Positions 1-11,688 of a stretch of 64,000 bases of DNA are shown piece after piece. The stretch spans positions 1 through 64,000 of the forward strand of contig MEHQ01003140.1 in the NCBI GenBank assembly GCA_008828725.1. The letters run 5' to 3'. The notes under the pieces were generated by a model. It did not search any database, was not told where the DNA came from, and saw only the letters and a program-made list of their open reading frames with translations. How positions within the stretch are numbered: position 1 is the stretch's first letter; each line of letters starts with the position of its first letter. The DNA is from Saccharina japonica. Lineage: Eukaryota > Sar > Phaeophyceae > Laminariales > Laminariaceae. The position numbers and the translations under genes are program-made.

Positions 1-216
1 CTGACAATAGTTTGCAGTGAAAAAAATGACTGTGAGGGAAGCACATCCCTTCCAATTCAAAAAGCAATATTTTCGATTTTCATTATCATCAGAAAAGGCA
101 ATTCTCAATTTGGAAAATCGGCTGTTCTTGTGTCGCATTGTTTTTCGTTTTATGCTTACGGCCATGGTATTATTGTTCATCGGCTATATTGTATGTCTAA
201 AATCAGGGTTTTGACT

Positions 217-312
217 ACTGCAGGTATAGAGGCATATAGCTCCTCACATGACCACCCTCAGAAGGCAAAACCTTATTAACATGGTACACCTCTACCGTAC
301 CATGCGTCTCAC
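217..312 (-). mobile_element. Partial copy of TIR family B
   Basis: This resembles one end of the roughly 250-bp family B element seen whole at 49361-49609, including the end motif that reads ACCTCTACCGTACCATGCG here. The outer half is missing. The preceding 1-216 bases show nothing I can assign. Confidence 0.5.
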
Positions 313-360
313 CGCATAAGGGGAATGCTCGCATCACGTGGTATTGTATATGGTAAAAGG

Positions 361-690
361 AGCCCACGATGAGGCAGATACATAGTATGCCCATTGCTCT
401 CTCTCTGGAAGCGTGGCGACACCGGAGATCAAATCAAGTCATTGGAGGCTGTCGTCCGTATGCACAACGTCCGCCTCACATGGATGCGGCTCGCCCTTCA
501 TGCGACTCGCCCAACAACCCACGTTTCGTTTCGCGCTTGGTTCAAATAGCAATGTCTGCCTGGTCGGTGAAAACCCGACGTGCTATTCCGTCCCGGTATT
601 GTAGGGGTGCGAGGGTCTATGGCCATACAACTACAGCCATGTATGACATGCGGCTAATGAGTACCCCCCCCTCTCTCCGTGCCGTATAAC
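361..690 (-). repeat. Dispersed repeat C, ending in a C tract
   Basis: Reverse-oriented copy of a dispersed 300-400 bp repeat found again near 33250, 37930, 38340, 41340, 53200 and 57070. It holds the shared block that reads AGGGTCTATGGCCATAC here and ends at a GAGTAC followed by a run of C. It lies just upstream of the DUF4336 exon. Reading frames across it are by-products of the repeat. Confidence 0.75.
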
Positions 691-705
691 GCCTTCTTAT
701 ACTAG

Positions 706-3700
706 GTGGTGTTTTTCCACCGACCGACCAAGACCATGATGACCTCAGACCTGTTCTGGAACTATCCGCGGAACGTTCCTCGCGGCACCAGGGCCTGGAA
801 GTGGGGCATGGACAAGGTGATGAAAAAACTGGGCTAAGAATCGGACGGGAAAAAAAAACGAAAAGGGAACTAACTACTGTACGTATAATATGATTGTATT
901 ACGCGGGAGTAACGGGGGGCTATACGAAGAAATCAGGACCCATCACAACCACTTTTTTTTTTTTTTTTTCGATCCCATTTATTATCTTCGCCCTTCTATT
1001 ATCTCTCCCTCTTTAGTCGCAACTCAGATCCGGCGTCTCTAACCCTTTTAGGACTGCAAACCCGTTTTGGGGACAATCCACTCTAATTCTAAGTAATTTG
1101 TCCCCAAAACGGGACTCCAGTCCTATAAGGGCTAAGCTAGGTAGGCTCTTCTCCTCCCTCCCCACTACGAGTATGGTACATATAACATACGTGCCTTGCA
1201 TTTTTATCTTCGAGAAGATTTTCAGCATTTTCTTCCCTTCGTCGACTCTCGTTGAATTGTGCCTATACCCACGCTATGATAGGCGCTCCTCTCGACAGTA
1301 GCTGGCGTCATTTGAGAGTGAAAAAATGAATAAAAAACCTATATATTCCAGTTTTATTTGTGCTTGCGTAGATCTCTGCCCGCGCAGGCGAACTTCCTTA
1401 GATGTGCCCGCACTGAAAATAAAGCCTTTCCAAGCACAACGACCAGGTGGCACACCAAGCAGGCATGCCTCTCGTTAGGGCTAGGGTTAGGGTTAGAGTT
1501 CCGGGTCGGGGTGGTGGCGCCGTTAGCCGAAGCCAAAAATATGCTCACCGTCGGGAACGAATGCCTTACAGCTTCGTGACAAAACCCTCGTACCTCATTA
1601 GAAACAGCATCGTTTTGTGCGGGCACGTCTGAGAAGTTCGCCTGAGCGGGCAGAGTTCACGCCTGGTGGTGTTATTTAGCATATTTTGTCCTGATTACTC
1701 TATTGATTACTCTATTCCCCCGTAATATGTAACCGGAGCCAAATATGGTGCATGAATATAGGGGGATACCTAGTTTTAGAGTCCATTGTGGGTTTTGATC
1801 GCTTTTCTTACTACATATGCCCACCCTGTAATATATATTGGTACATACCTGGTAGGCACCAAAAATGTGCTGAAATATAATGACCGTTTGGCATAGATGG
1901 GATTGGCCGGTGTGGCACTTTTGTGCGGAGTAACAATGCCGGCTGCGCCGCTGTAGTGCCGGTATAGCTGGCTGGCGCATACCGGCACTACTATATAGGC
2001 GGTCGCCCACGGTGGTCCAGCAGGTAACCATCAAGATTGCTAAGGTTGAGATCGAGGGTTCCGAGTCTCCGTACGGAGATTTTATTTCTCAAATGACACC
2101 AGCTACTGTTGTCGAGAGCGCCTATTATAGCATGGGGTGGGCACAGTTAGACAAGTGCCGACGGGGGAAGAACATGCTGAAATCTTCTCGAGATGAAAAC
2201 GCAAGGCACGTACATATATACCGTAGTGGGGAGGAGGGAGAAGAGCCTACTTCGAGACCCCGGATCTGAGCTACGACTAAAGAGGGAGAGAGAAAAGAAG
2301 GGCGAAGATAATAAAGGGGATGGATACATATATATATGTATGTATAGGGACCACTACTGTATCCCTGCCGCACTACGCCCCTCCGAGAAGTTTGGTACAC
2401 TAAATAGTAGCGAGAAAACGATCGCTATCTTAGGAGATAGATGGTGGCCAAAGCAGGCGAAACAGGAAGGGGATTGTTGTTGTTGTTGTCTTCACATTAA
2501 AAACCGTGCCGGTCTCTCTATCCAGTACCTCCATCTGTCCGTACTAATCCAACACTTGACATGGTCGATTCCCGTGGTCACAGGCTAACTTACCCGAAAA
2601 AGGTATACTGAAATAAAACTGGAACCCGAAGGGTCCGCAAAGCGATCAAAGCCAGTCAAAAACAGATAGTCTGGAGCCCTCCGCTCCCCTCGATAGGATA
2701 AGCAAAAACATGATTTGTCATATATATGGAAACAACGCAATGAGCGCCCAAATGTTGGAGGTGTCTCTGTTAGGAGTAGGAACGGTGCTCCGTCTCGAAA
2801 GGGATGCGTGGTCAATGGTCGCATGACTTAAGGCAAGCAACAAATGAGTACGCCCCCCCCCCCGCTGCCCTTTTGGTCAGTCCCGACGGGGATGCGCGTG
2901 GTCAATGGTCAACTTCGTGAAGTACGGAAACCGAGCAACAAATGAGTGCGCCCCCACCTACCCTTTGATCGCACGCTTAAGTGTTGTCCCTATATTGTAC
3001 CCTGTATAGTATATTTTGGGCTCTGAACTAGAATCGTACGTACCCCCGAAGGAAATGTTAATAGACATAACCTCCCGGCATTGTTGGGGCGCGAGGGTCT
3101 ATGGTCATAACGACTACGGCCCATGCATGACATGCGGCTAATGAGTACCCCGCCCCTTCATTTGTAAGCCTATTATTTATCGCCTATACAATATCTCATT
3201 GAGGCTTTTTATGCCCCCTTAACCCCTTCAGAACTGCAACCACTTTTTGGGACAAAACTACTTGGAATTAGTGTGGTCTCATTTCCCCTGCCCCCCCCCC
3301 CCTCGTTATTTTGCACGCCAGTACCCCCCTACGTTTTACACACTATATTTGGTTCTGATCCCAGTATTACTGTGGAAAATAGTAATCAAGACTAAATATG
3401 TACTTCATTGAGGCCTTTTGTATTTTGTATTTTGTATTTTGTATTTTGTATTTTGTATTTTGTATTCTGTATTTTTATCCTCAGGCGGATTGGTAAAAAT
3501 AAAAATCATGTATCGTGCCCCCTTACCCCCCCCGCCCCGCCCCCCGCCCCCCCCCTATCCCTCTGCATTACTTTCTGAAAGGTATACCTGCCGTTCTACA
3601 AGCGCCTCATGGTGACGAATAAGGAAGCATTTTCGGCCAAAGTGCAGGATATACTGGACTGGGGGATAGAAACTATCGTCCCCTGTCATGGGGACATCGT

Positions 3701-3758
3701 GCGGAGCGACGCGAGCGAGGTGTTGCGCGAGAAACTTCTTGGGAAAAGGTCGTCGTGA
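706..3758 (+). CDS. DUF4336 family protein (metallo-beta-lactamase-like), last two exons
   Basis: Two exons in the same phase: 706-816 (37 codons, after an acceptor ending ACTAG) and 3582-3758 (58 codons plus TGA). The first begins VVFFHRPTKTMMTSDLFWNYP and ends KWGMDK before a GTGATG donor. The second begins VYLPFYKRLMV and carries DWGIETIVPCHGDIV. From memory of the family, the FFHRP...TDL block and the late AHG/CHGD block are hallmarks of DUF4336, a metallo-beta-lactamase-like fold of unknown substrate. The histidine in CHGD is the likely conserved residue. The N-terminal half and the start codon must lie left of position 1, since I found no further exon in 1-705. The intron of 2765 bp is filled with repeats. 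Family assignment is fairly sure; activity and location in the cell are unknown. Confidence 0.8.
1039..1136. mobile_element. 95-bp hairpin MITE, copy 1
   Basis: Near-perfect palindrome: AACCCTTTTAGGACTGCA and CCCGTTTTGGGGACAA are mirrored by TTGTCCCCAAAACGGG and CAGTCCTATAAGGGCT. Full relatives lie at 5852-5946 and 24212-24310. It is inserted in the left arm of the family A element, so it is younger than that arm. Confidence 0.8.
1375..1655. mobile_element. TIR element with telomere-like core
   Basis: Ends are inverted copies of about 40 bp: TCTGCCCGCGCAGGCGAAC on the left pairs with GTTCGCCTGAGCGGGCAGA on the right. The interior holds GGGCTAGGGTTAGGGTTAG. No coding sequence is evident. It resembles the architecture of 4541-4848, though with different ends. 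Confidence 0.7.
2585..3300. repeat. Cluster of C-tract-ended repeats
   Basis: Within the DUF4336 intron. It contains two copies of a block reading GATGCGTGGTCAATGGTC, a GCAACAAATGAGTACG block ending in C11, and a type C end near 3070-3160. A partial relative of the hairpin family follows near 3225-3290, then another C run. No exon is seen. Confidence 0.6.
3418..3475. repeat. TATTTTG heptanucleotide microsatellite
   Basis: About seven tandem TATTTTG units, some 110 bp before the last DUF4336 exon and followed by a C-rich tract that may act as its pyrimidine tract. Confidence 0.9.
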
Positions 3759-3779
3759 ACAAAGGAGGAGATATGAAAA

Positions 3780-4090
3780 AAAAAACAGAAAAAACGCGAC
3801 ATCAAGAACACGATAGAAAAAAAAAACATGGATCATAAAGAAACGATCGCGAAAAGAAAAAAACACGATCGAAAATGGCCTAACAAAACGATCGGAAACG
3901 ATTTAAAAGACAACAAATGATCACGAAAAACAAACGATGATGGAAAATGGCCAGAAAATGATCGGCGGAACGAATAACAAAAATAAAACGATCGACAAGA
4001 AAACGTAATTTTTTTTTTTTTTGTTTTGATCATAGGGGAGGCAAAGACGATAAAAACAAAAATGAGCAGCTTTTTGTTTTAATCGAATCA
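3780..4090. repeat. A-rich degenerate repeat with ACGATCG words
   Basis: Starts just after the DUF4336 stop. The words AACGATCG and AAAATGGCC recur about every 20-40 bp in an A-rich background. It probably includes the 3' untranslated region. No gene is seen. Confidence 0.5.
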
Positions 4091-4279
4091 CTCAACGAAT
4101 TTTGATGCCGGAGGGCAGCCGGGCTATACTTTTGAGTGTACCCGCGCCGGGCACTTGCCCCTGTAGAAAGAAACTACAGGCGGGGATAAGTAGTTTTTTT
4201 TTGCCGGTAGGGTAGAGTTTTTTTTTTTTGTCGGTAGGGTAGAGGAAGTACAGGTACGTATATATACCCAACATGCTTC

Positions 4280-4349
4280 GAATATATTCGACTTGAGTCG
4301 ACGAGGGAAGATAGTGCTGAACCCCTACCGCGACAAAGGCACGCTAGTT

Positions 4350-4382
<33 letters not shown>

Positions 4383-4475
4383 CTACTTTGTGACCCTGGA
4401 TCTGAGTTACGACTATTTTATTGGAGGGGAGAAGGACCAAGAAGGGGCGAATATAATGAAGATATAGAAGCAACC
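4280..4475 (+). mobile_element. Family A end interrupted by a long G tract
   Basis: Carries the family A blocks GTCGACGAGGGAAGA, GGATCTGAGTTACGACT and GAAGGGGCGAATATAATGAA. A run of about 31 G at 4351-4382 sits in the middle. Only one arm is present. Confidence 0.55.
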
Positions 4476-4540
4476 TGTTGTTTGGAGGGCGACGACGGGT
4501 AGAAAGATATACCAGTGGATTGAAGAACGAACAGGACGCG

Positions 4541-4848
4541 TACTGTGTGCAGGTTGCACCTGCATTTTTTTTTGTGTGCAGGATGCTGGTTTTAATGTGT
4601 GAGGCTGGCCTTTTGGGCCGCATGTTTTTTTTTTCGGAAAAACGCCATCAAAACACGCGGCGGAGCCGCGTGGCTGCCCCTGCCGACCTCGTGCTCCCCA
4701 AGGGGTTGGGGTTCGGGTTAGGGTCCGGGTTAGGGTTCGGGTTATAGGGGTGTGTCTGGGGTTGGCTTGGTCTGGGTCGACGGGCAAGGATGGAATTGGC
4801 CACACACAGCCTGCACACAAACTTTTGCAGATGCAACCTGCACATAAC
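4541..4848. mobile_element. TIR element with telomere-like core, second type
   Basis: Inverted ends of about 39 bp: TGTGTGCAGGTTGCACCTGC on the left, GCAGATGCAACCTGCACATA on the right. The interior holds mixed TTCGGG/TTAGGG units (about 4705-4745). Not coding. Confidence 0.7.
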
Positions 4849-5358
4849 GCACGCCAACGAACAGGGGTTTTCATACAGGAAGAATGGGATGTTTATTACG
4901 GGGTAATACTAGAAGGATAATACTAGAAGGAAATAAATTATTTTCCGCGACATGGAAGGAACGGTTATAAGAACAGACGCACTTCAAAAAAAGAAGGCGG
5001 GTAGAGCAGCGGGAGCAGCGAGATAGCCAGAGTCGATACCTGTCGGGCGAGTCCCAGCACGAGCAGGGGAGAGCCAGGCGCCGAGTAGGGGCCGCCAGAG
5101 GACCGCTAGGCATCGTTATTTCGTTTTGTGTTTTCCCACCCACCCACCCACCCTCCCGCATTTATTTCCACGGCGGATGATGGACCAAACGGAGGGGAAA
5201 GGGGGCAGAGTAAGGGTCGAAGGCGGTCGATTTCGCGCTCGTCCGATATATATGAGCAGTGCCATCCTAAGCGTTTAGCGTTCGCGGTGGGTTCCGGATA
5301 TAAGACGCGTGCGACGATAGAGGTACTGCTGTTGTACCGTTTTTTGGCTGAAATGTTT

Positions 5359-5823
5359 GACGCCTGCTACGATACGTAGAGGATGCACTTTTTGGCTGAA
5401 ATGCTTTCTGTATAAACGGAGCTCCTTAGGGCCCGTTTTAACGAAGAAGAAAAAAAATCAATTTGGAAAAAAAAAAATCAAATCCGCTTTTCATTGGTCA
5501 ACACACGCACCAGCACCAAAGATTAGGATCTTGGGGCATAATATTTGGTGCTGGTGCGTGTGTTGACCAATGAAAAGCGAATTTTAACTCTATTTTTTCC
5601 AAATTGAATTTATTTTATACTCGTTAATTCGGGGGGGGGCCCTTAACTCGAAATCGCCGGAAAAATATTTATCTTGTGTGGCTACATTTTTCCTTTTTAC
5701 AGGGCATTTTCGTCGGGTAGCACTTTTATTTTCCTCCGAAAACAGCTTTTGGGTGAGGCGTGGGGCTCCTGTACCACCCTCAGAAACTAAAATATAGGGT
5801 GCACCTCTATCGTAGCACGCGTC
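5359..5823. mobile_element. Family B TIR element carrying a nested family D element
   Basis: The left end GACGCCTGCTACGATA and the right end CTATCGTAGCACGCGTC are inverted copies, as in other family B copies. A 214-bp family D hairpin (5429-5642) splits it, flanked by TTA on both sides. A further B-like left end lies at about 5305-5356. The 600 bases before it (4870-5300) show no gene I can support. Confidence 0.75.
5429..5642. mobile_element. Family D hairpin MITE, Harbinger-like
   Basis: Ends GGGCCCGTTTTAACGA and TCGTTAATTCGGGGGGGGGC are inverted. A tight inner palindrome is built on CGCACCAGCACCAAA. TTA flanks both ends (5426-5428 and 5643-5645). A 3-bp TTA/TAA target duplication and a GGGCC start fit PIF/Harbinger-type MITEs. 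Other copies: about 38815-38973 and 39693-39888. Confidence 0.75.
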
Positions 5824-5851
5824 GTTTTCTGAACGACGAGGGAGGGCTCCT

Positions 5852-6045
5852 TAGCCCCTTAAGAACTGCAGTCCCGTTTTGGGGACAAATTACTCATAAT
5901 TAGAGTGGATTGTCCCCAAAACGGGTCTGCAGTCCTAAAACGGTTAACCCCTTAAGAACTGGTCCCACGAATTTGGGGATAAACTACTTGGAATTAGTGT
6001 GGGATTTCTTTTTCAGGTATGAATGGGTTATAACCCAAAATGGTC
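5852..6045. mobile_element. 95-bp hairpin MITE, copy 2, followed by a variant copy
   Basis: 5852-5946 is a full palindrome with TAAGAACTGCAGTCCCG at one end. At about 5944 a second, diverged unit starts with AACCCCTTAAGAACTGG and ends with GAATGGGTTATAACCC. The variant recurs at 46217-46305 and, reversed, at 54255-54350 and 30465-30610. Confidence 0.75.
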
Positions 6046-6159
6046 GGAATCTCATTCTTGTCCTGCAGATATTTTCATTTTGACACTTTAGGGCGTGGGG
6101 TTGATGGTCATCGGGTACATATTATAGCACCTTTATTTTCCTCCATTTTTTTTTTTTTT

Positions 6160-6270
6160 TTTTGGGTCAAGTAAAATACTCGTAGAGCTCCTCAAGTGAC
6201 CACCCCTTCAGAAAAAAAAAGGATGGAGCACCTCTACCGCAGCATGCGTTTCAAGACCCTTACGAACCGT
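6160..6270 (-). mobile_element. Partial family B end
   Basis: Contains GAGCTCCTCAAGTGACC and GCACCTCTACCGCAGCATGC, matching the inner and outer parts of one family B end. The sequence from 6270 to 6650 holds no feature I can name. Confidence 0.45.
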
Positions 6271-6654
6271 TAGAGACGGTAAACCACTCGAAAGCACGTT
6301 TTACGTGTAGTAGGAGGTAGATTAGCAGGGGTCATCTTCGCAGGAAATCTGGGCCGTTAGAGACGGAACCGCTGCTGCGCTGAATAACCGTGTGGCAATA
6401 TTGGTGGGTTCCCGGCCATCGTCACGGAAGACCACTTGAAACTACGCGGTACTTAAGTGGTCGGTCCGTTGGGATTCCCCGGTATGAGCGGGCCGTTAGA
6501 AGGAACGGAACCGTGTGACAGTTTGGCAGTTTCAGAGTGTCGAAAGCACCACAGGGGGGGGGGGGTACAACGCCTGACGTGGAGAACCATACACGTCTCG
6601 GACAGATGATCGATTTTAATTTGACGATTTAGACCGTTCAAGGCGTATATGGTC

Positions 6655-7720
6655 CCGATCTTGTATGATCTGTATGATCTGTATGATCTGTATGATCTAG
6701 CTCATGTTGCCGAGTGGAACCCGTATATTCTGCATGATCTATAACACTTGTTTCTTGGGTCAGATCTGTGCTGTATCGTGTCCTTCGAAAGCTAATTGAT
6801 GTCTTGAATTAGCATGAATTAAAATTAAAAAGGGCGTTGTATCGTAGGATTCGGTGAATGTTCCACACGGGGGCCGGATCCTGCACAACCTCTCACAGCA
6901 GCAGGTGATGAACTTACCCCAGGAGAACATGTGCTATGGAGTACGCAGGTTATACGGGTCCCACCCGGGCAGCATTGAGCTAGACCATACAGATCATACA
7001 TATCATACGATCATACAGATCATGCAGATCATACAGGTCATACGTATCATACATATCATACAGATCATACAGATCAGGAATACATCTTATCTGCCCTGAA
7101 ATATCTAGATCATCATGGAGTGGGAATCGACAATCTACCCGAAGTGTGTGCATTGTTGGTGGCAACAAAACAAGAAATCTCGACCTCAAATTGACGTATA
7201 GTACTAGCCGGCGCCTTCTGCATATGATATATCTGCGTACCCACGTGCCCTTATGGTATACCATGGGGCGCAATACTATTACGGGAGACCACATAGTAAA
7301 CACTAGAAAATAGGACCAAATATTGTTTGAAAAAATAGGTAAATATATACCAGGTAGGTTTTTGTGTGTACCGTAGGTTCTATTTACTATGGTCTCCCAT
7401 AATATATTTAATACCTGGTACTGCTTTTGAGGTGCCTCACACAGATCATGATCTAGATGATCTGTGTGCATTTGTTCTCAGCTGCTGTTGTGAGAGGTTG
7501 TGCAGGATCGATCTGCAAATAGTACAGCTCCAACCCAGGGAACTTGTATGTATGTCCTAGATCATGGCAGATTATCGGTCGGTTCCCTCCCACCCGGCGA
7601 CATGATGAGCTAGATCCTACAGTTCAGGAACACATCTGTATGATCTGTCTGATCTAGATATATCGAAAGTGATACTCGATGATCTGTAGATGATCTATCT
7701 TGAGGTGTGAACAGGTGCAA
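6655..7720. repeat. GATC-rich repeat field 1
   Basis: Short arrays of TGTATGATC (6660-6705) and ACAGATCATAC-type units (6985-7075), then scattered TGATCTAGATC words to 7700. A hairpin element (7288-7405) is inserted. Related fields lie at 16690-17165, 55225-55945 and 63000-63220. No gene is seen. Confidence 0.7.
7288..7405. mobile_element. Family E hairpin MITE
   Basis: Inverted ends GGAGACCACATAGTAAA and TTTACTATGGTCTCC, with TAGGACCAAATATTGTTTG inside. Related copies: 43595-43735, 43785-43905, 49728-49830, 58253-58352, and partial ones near 34015-34080 and 46650-46710. Confidence 0.75.
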
Positions 7721-10700
7721 TATATACAGTAGTAGTAGTGCGTAAAAAACATGCTGTGGTACGTATACCACTTTGTCCGAAAATACAAGACGCATACATC
7801 TCTATGTATGAAAGTCTAAACGATCTTTACATTTCCGTACACAGTCAGTTGTGTGTATGTGGCACAATCTTAATCTCGATCTCGCAAAACATCAGGCGCA
7901 CTGGTAGTATTACAGTAACTGCAGTAGTAGTGGTAGTAGTAGTAGCAGTACAGTAGTATCAGCCAATATTGTTTGAACCGTGAACTGCCAATGAATCGCC
8001 GCACGCAGCACACTCTCTCTGTAAAAAAAAATAGCTCTTCTTCTTCTTCTGTAGTCTACTACTGCTTTGTGCTGCAGTGAGACGCATGGGCGACCTCTCC
8101 TGGCGGTAATACCGGTCGATCGAGTTGCTTCGGTCAACGCGCACAGTAGAAGAGTAACCGAGCCGTACTCAGTACGTTCTGCTGCTTGCTGTACGTGCAT
8201 AGGCAAAGTCAGTCGTAGGTAACAATCCAGTAGGTGACATTCACAGGTAGGTGGGGCCCGCGTGGGCGCAGATGCATGCAAAACTACGAGAGAACCTCGG
8301 CACGTATAACGGCGTGTGCACTTCCACTTGTTTGTATAGCTAGCTGCGGTATGGTACTTATTTCGATCACGAGCATACCACGTCGCCGTGCACAACAACA
8401 AGCGAATATGATCTGATTTCGTGGTGACGATGCAACAGAACTGGAAAAGCTAGCTGTAGAATATCCAAGGAAGGCATCATCATCATCATCATCACCCCAA
8501 CATGTCCGGTATTTCCACTCTCCCCCCTTGGCTTGTGGAGTGTTCTCCTTCTGTTCTGTCTAACGAACACGCGCGCCACCTTCCAGCACCGTTAGCCTTT
8601 TTTCGGAATATGTATGTGTACGATGCGGTGTGCAAAATGTAAGAAAAACTGCTGTCTGCGTGTGTGTGTTCTGCTTTTCGTATCCAGTAGTACAGCAGTA
8701 GTACCTGTGGTACGTTGATATCTACTGTATCTACAGAGTGGTATATGGGTTACTATGCCAGAGTCAAAGATGCCATGAATAAGAGACATGCCAAGTAAGG
8801 CAAAATACGTGCGCTGTCAAGGATGTGTACGACCGAGTGCCCTAGACTATACGAGTATAACCTAGTAGTTTGGTGCCATCAGTCAAGGCCTGTCAAGGTA
8901 AAAACTCTGTCTGTCACGAGAGGCAAAAGTGCGCTGTCCTGAGACTCCTCACGTCTTTGATTGTTGTTCTGATTCGCAATTTTTTGCGTTGTCCACACAG
9001 CGTTGTGTTCTTGTAACAATCCCCTTGCTGCGTTCACGATGCTGTCGTATTATCTCTATGCCTCTCGTAGTACAGCAGTAGGTAGTAGGCTGTGACCACA
9101 GAGCGACACACATGGATAGCTTATTGCAGCTCTCTACTGCAGCAGCAGCAGCAGGCAGAAACAAGAATCAGCACGGACACTGACTAGAAAAAGCAGCGTG
9201 TTGTATGTGCTGGATGCATATCGATGGATATGTCATGGCAATCCGTTACACATACATACATGATGAACGGACGAAACGCAGAATACGCCATACATCACAC
9301 AGGCTCTTTCTTGTTGTTGTCATATGCACACCCAGCACCTCCTGGAAATGCCTAGAAGTACAAAAACAAAACACAGTACTTTTAAGTACTGGTTCGTACT
9401 GTAGATGTTATACGCACATGCATTGGATACATAGGAGGCACACGGGCACACAGCACAGCTCACATCGCACAGCGCACATACACCCAAGCACACAGCACAC
9501 ACAGCACGCAGCTACTATAATAGCACAACAAACACACCGCTCGCACACACGAGAGCGGAGCTATTAATATACTGCTGCTGCTCATTGCTGCTGCTGCATG
9601 TACGAATGAATGCAGATTATTTTACCGCAATCAATTGCACGAACAAAATATGTGAGATCACCGCAGCAAGATTTCTCACCGTCACACAACTATCAACACA
9701 TTCTCGGCTCATCATTTTATTTCCTTCTCAAATAAAAAAAATAATTCATTCCGACGGCAACGGTTTTCTCGCAGCGAAAATATTGAAATGCTTCGGAAAA
9801 AATCAGGAAAATTATTCGAGGATTTAAAATATTTCTTCAAGAAAGTATATACTACTTGTACAAACAGGGGTTGGGAGCTGCCCCCCGTCAGGCAAACATA
9901 TGTTCTGTAAAATTTATTTCAGTTTTGTTAATTTTTGATCGTTCTCTCCGCCTCCTCCACACTAAAATCAAGACAACTTCGCCTGTCTCAACCTGTCAAC
10001 GGCAGGATCGTTTTTGTTTTTTTTTAGATCCCCCTTTTGCTCTCAAAATCTTTCGGATTTGTTTTCCCGCGAAAGTTGTTCGTTTTGTCGTCAGTATTTT
10101 TTTGTCCTCTCAAAACCCCCGCGGCCGCTTGCCCCTGCGTACTGACTGCGCGCACACACACAACCACTCCACTTCCCCCCCCCCACATCATCATCATCAT
10201 CCACGCCCACCACCACAGCAGCAGGCAGCAGCAGGGCTGTCTCGGAATCATAGACTCGTCTACTCGAACAGGTACGCTCTCTCCTTCCCGGCACACGCAC
10301 ACACGCGCCCACGCGCGCGAGCCGGACAGCATCGTGTATCTACCGTATCTATCTCTCTGTCGAGAGTCTCTCTCTACTCTGGAGCTGACGAGACGTGATG
10401 ATAGTGATCTAGATTTCGGGTTTTGTGTGCGATGTTGTTGCGCACACACACACGTTGTTTGTCTGTTGACAAGCAGGCACGTATATGTGGATACGGTCAA
10501 GATGCTGGGAGCTAGTTTACACGGCGAGTCTGTGATGCGTGTGTGCTATGGTAGGCGTCGTGCGATCTGATGTTGTGGCAGGCAAGTGTTTGTCGAGGCT
10601 GTTTTGTTTGCCCCTGGGCTGTAGCAGTTGGGAGAGGATGCTACTACTGCTGCTGCTGCTGCTGCTTCTGAATTTGATGCTACCTGCAGTTATACGTAAA

Positions 10701-10938
10701 AAATGGTACGGATACCACGCTCTCGTCTTGGCTCGCCGCCTGTGTACTTCACTGCTGGTCGAACGAACTGCTTGCTGCAGCTGCTGCTGCCGCTGCTGCT
10801 GCTGTTTGATACGCTTTCACACACACCTTCATGCACACAGACAACAGATGGATGCGTACCGCCGTATATACGAGGCATATCGTACTGTAGCATCATACAC
10901 ACAGGCTACACCACGTACATACACAGGCGACCCCCCCN
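7721..10938. other. Intergenic region without a supported gene
   Basis: About 3.2 kb with scattered CTG/CAG/AGT triplet tracts, CA-rich stretches (9430-9540 and 10150-10330) and a T/C-rich 10000-10130. No exon set with matching phases could be found on either strand. It may hold the promoter or an untranslated first exon of the WSC-CAP gene, but I cannot place one. It ends at an isolated N (10938). Confidence 0.5.
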
Positions 10939-11688
10939 TTGTTCTGCTGTTGTATCATATGTGGACATATAAAAAGTACAGTCTGAAACAGGAAGATTTT
11001 AATGTTGCGTGTATATCATCGCCGCACACCAAAAAAAAAAGATGAACCGAACGAACGCACGCAGCTCCAGCACGGAGCAAACCGAGAGCTGGTACACGAG
11101 ACAAAACACGGGTGGTACGCTATGAGACGGGACTCGCACTCCATGAAAGAAGCACTGCGAGTACTGTCAGCTATTCACCTCGTCGAAGCCGTTTTTGGCG
11201 AGAGATTCGACAAAAAAAAAAAAATCACAGATAGATATCATACCATCCATCCATCCATCCATCTTCCTCACGAAAAAAACTCGAAACAATAGCAGCAGCA
11301 GTTTTCACACCTACGTACAGCAGTAGTAGCTGTGGGTGTGCGTAAGGTTTTCCACCACTTTGTTCGCAAATACAGGCACGGTCTGGTCACTAAAAGGTAC
11401 ACACAAACGGTCCTTGCAATTTCGACACCACAACTCTGTGCGAAAATGAAAAGCACCGTTTTTTCGGCACCATGGTGTTGTGACCATCCCCATGTATTAC
11501 CTTCGCCCTTCCTGTGTTTATCCTTCCTACGAGTCTGCATTCCTAGTCTATCTCTCCTTCCTAGTCTTATCTCTCTCCTTTCTCTCCTTCCCAGTCTATC
11601 TCTCTCCTCCATGTCTGTGTGGGGTACGTCGTATGGCTCGTATCTAATAAAGAACGGTAATTTATATGTTTTTGAACAACGAACTGAC

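Larger units (their letters stand above)
960..2325. mobile_element. Composite element with long inverted ends (family A)
   Basis: The segment at about 965-1330 reappears inverted at about 2085-2320. Matching blocks include TTATCTTCGCCCTTC, TAGGCTCTTCTCC, ACGTGCCTTGC and AGGCGCTC. The left arm is interrupted by a 95-bp hairpin element (1039-1136). The middle holds a second inverted-repeat element (1375-1655) and a GCCGGT-type repeat (about 1880-1995). No transposase is visible, so it is non-autonomous. Single arms of the same family recur at 4280-4470, 51440-51590 and 57380-57560. Confidence 0.7.

Noticed and set aside
4700-4750. Chromosome end
   Set aside because: The TTAGGG/TTCGGG runs are short, degenerate and enclosed by inverted repeats, with normal sequence on both sides.
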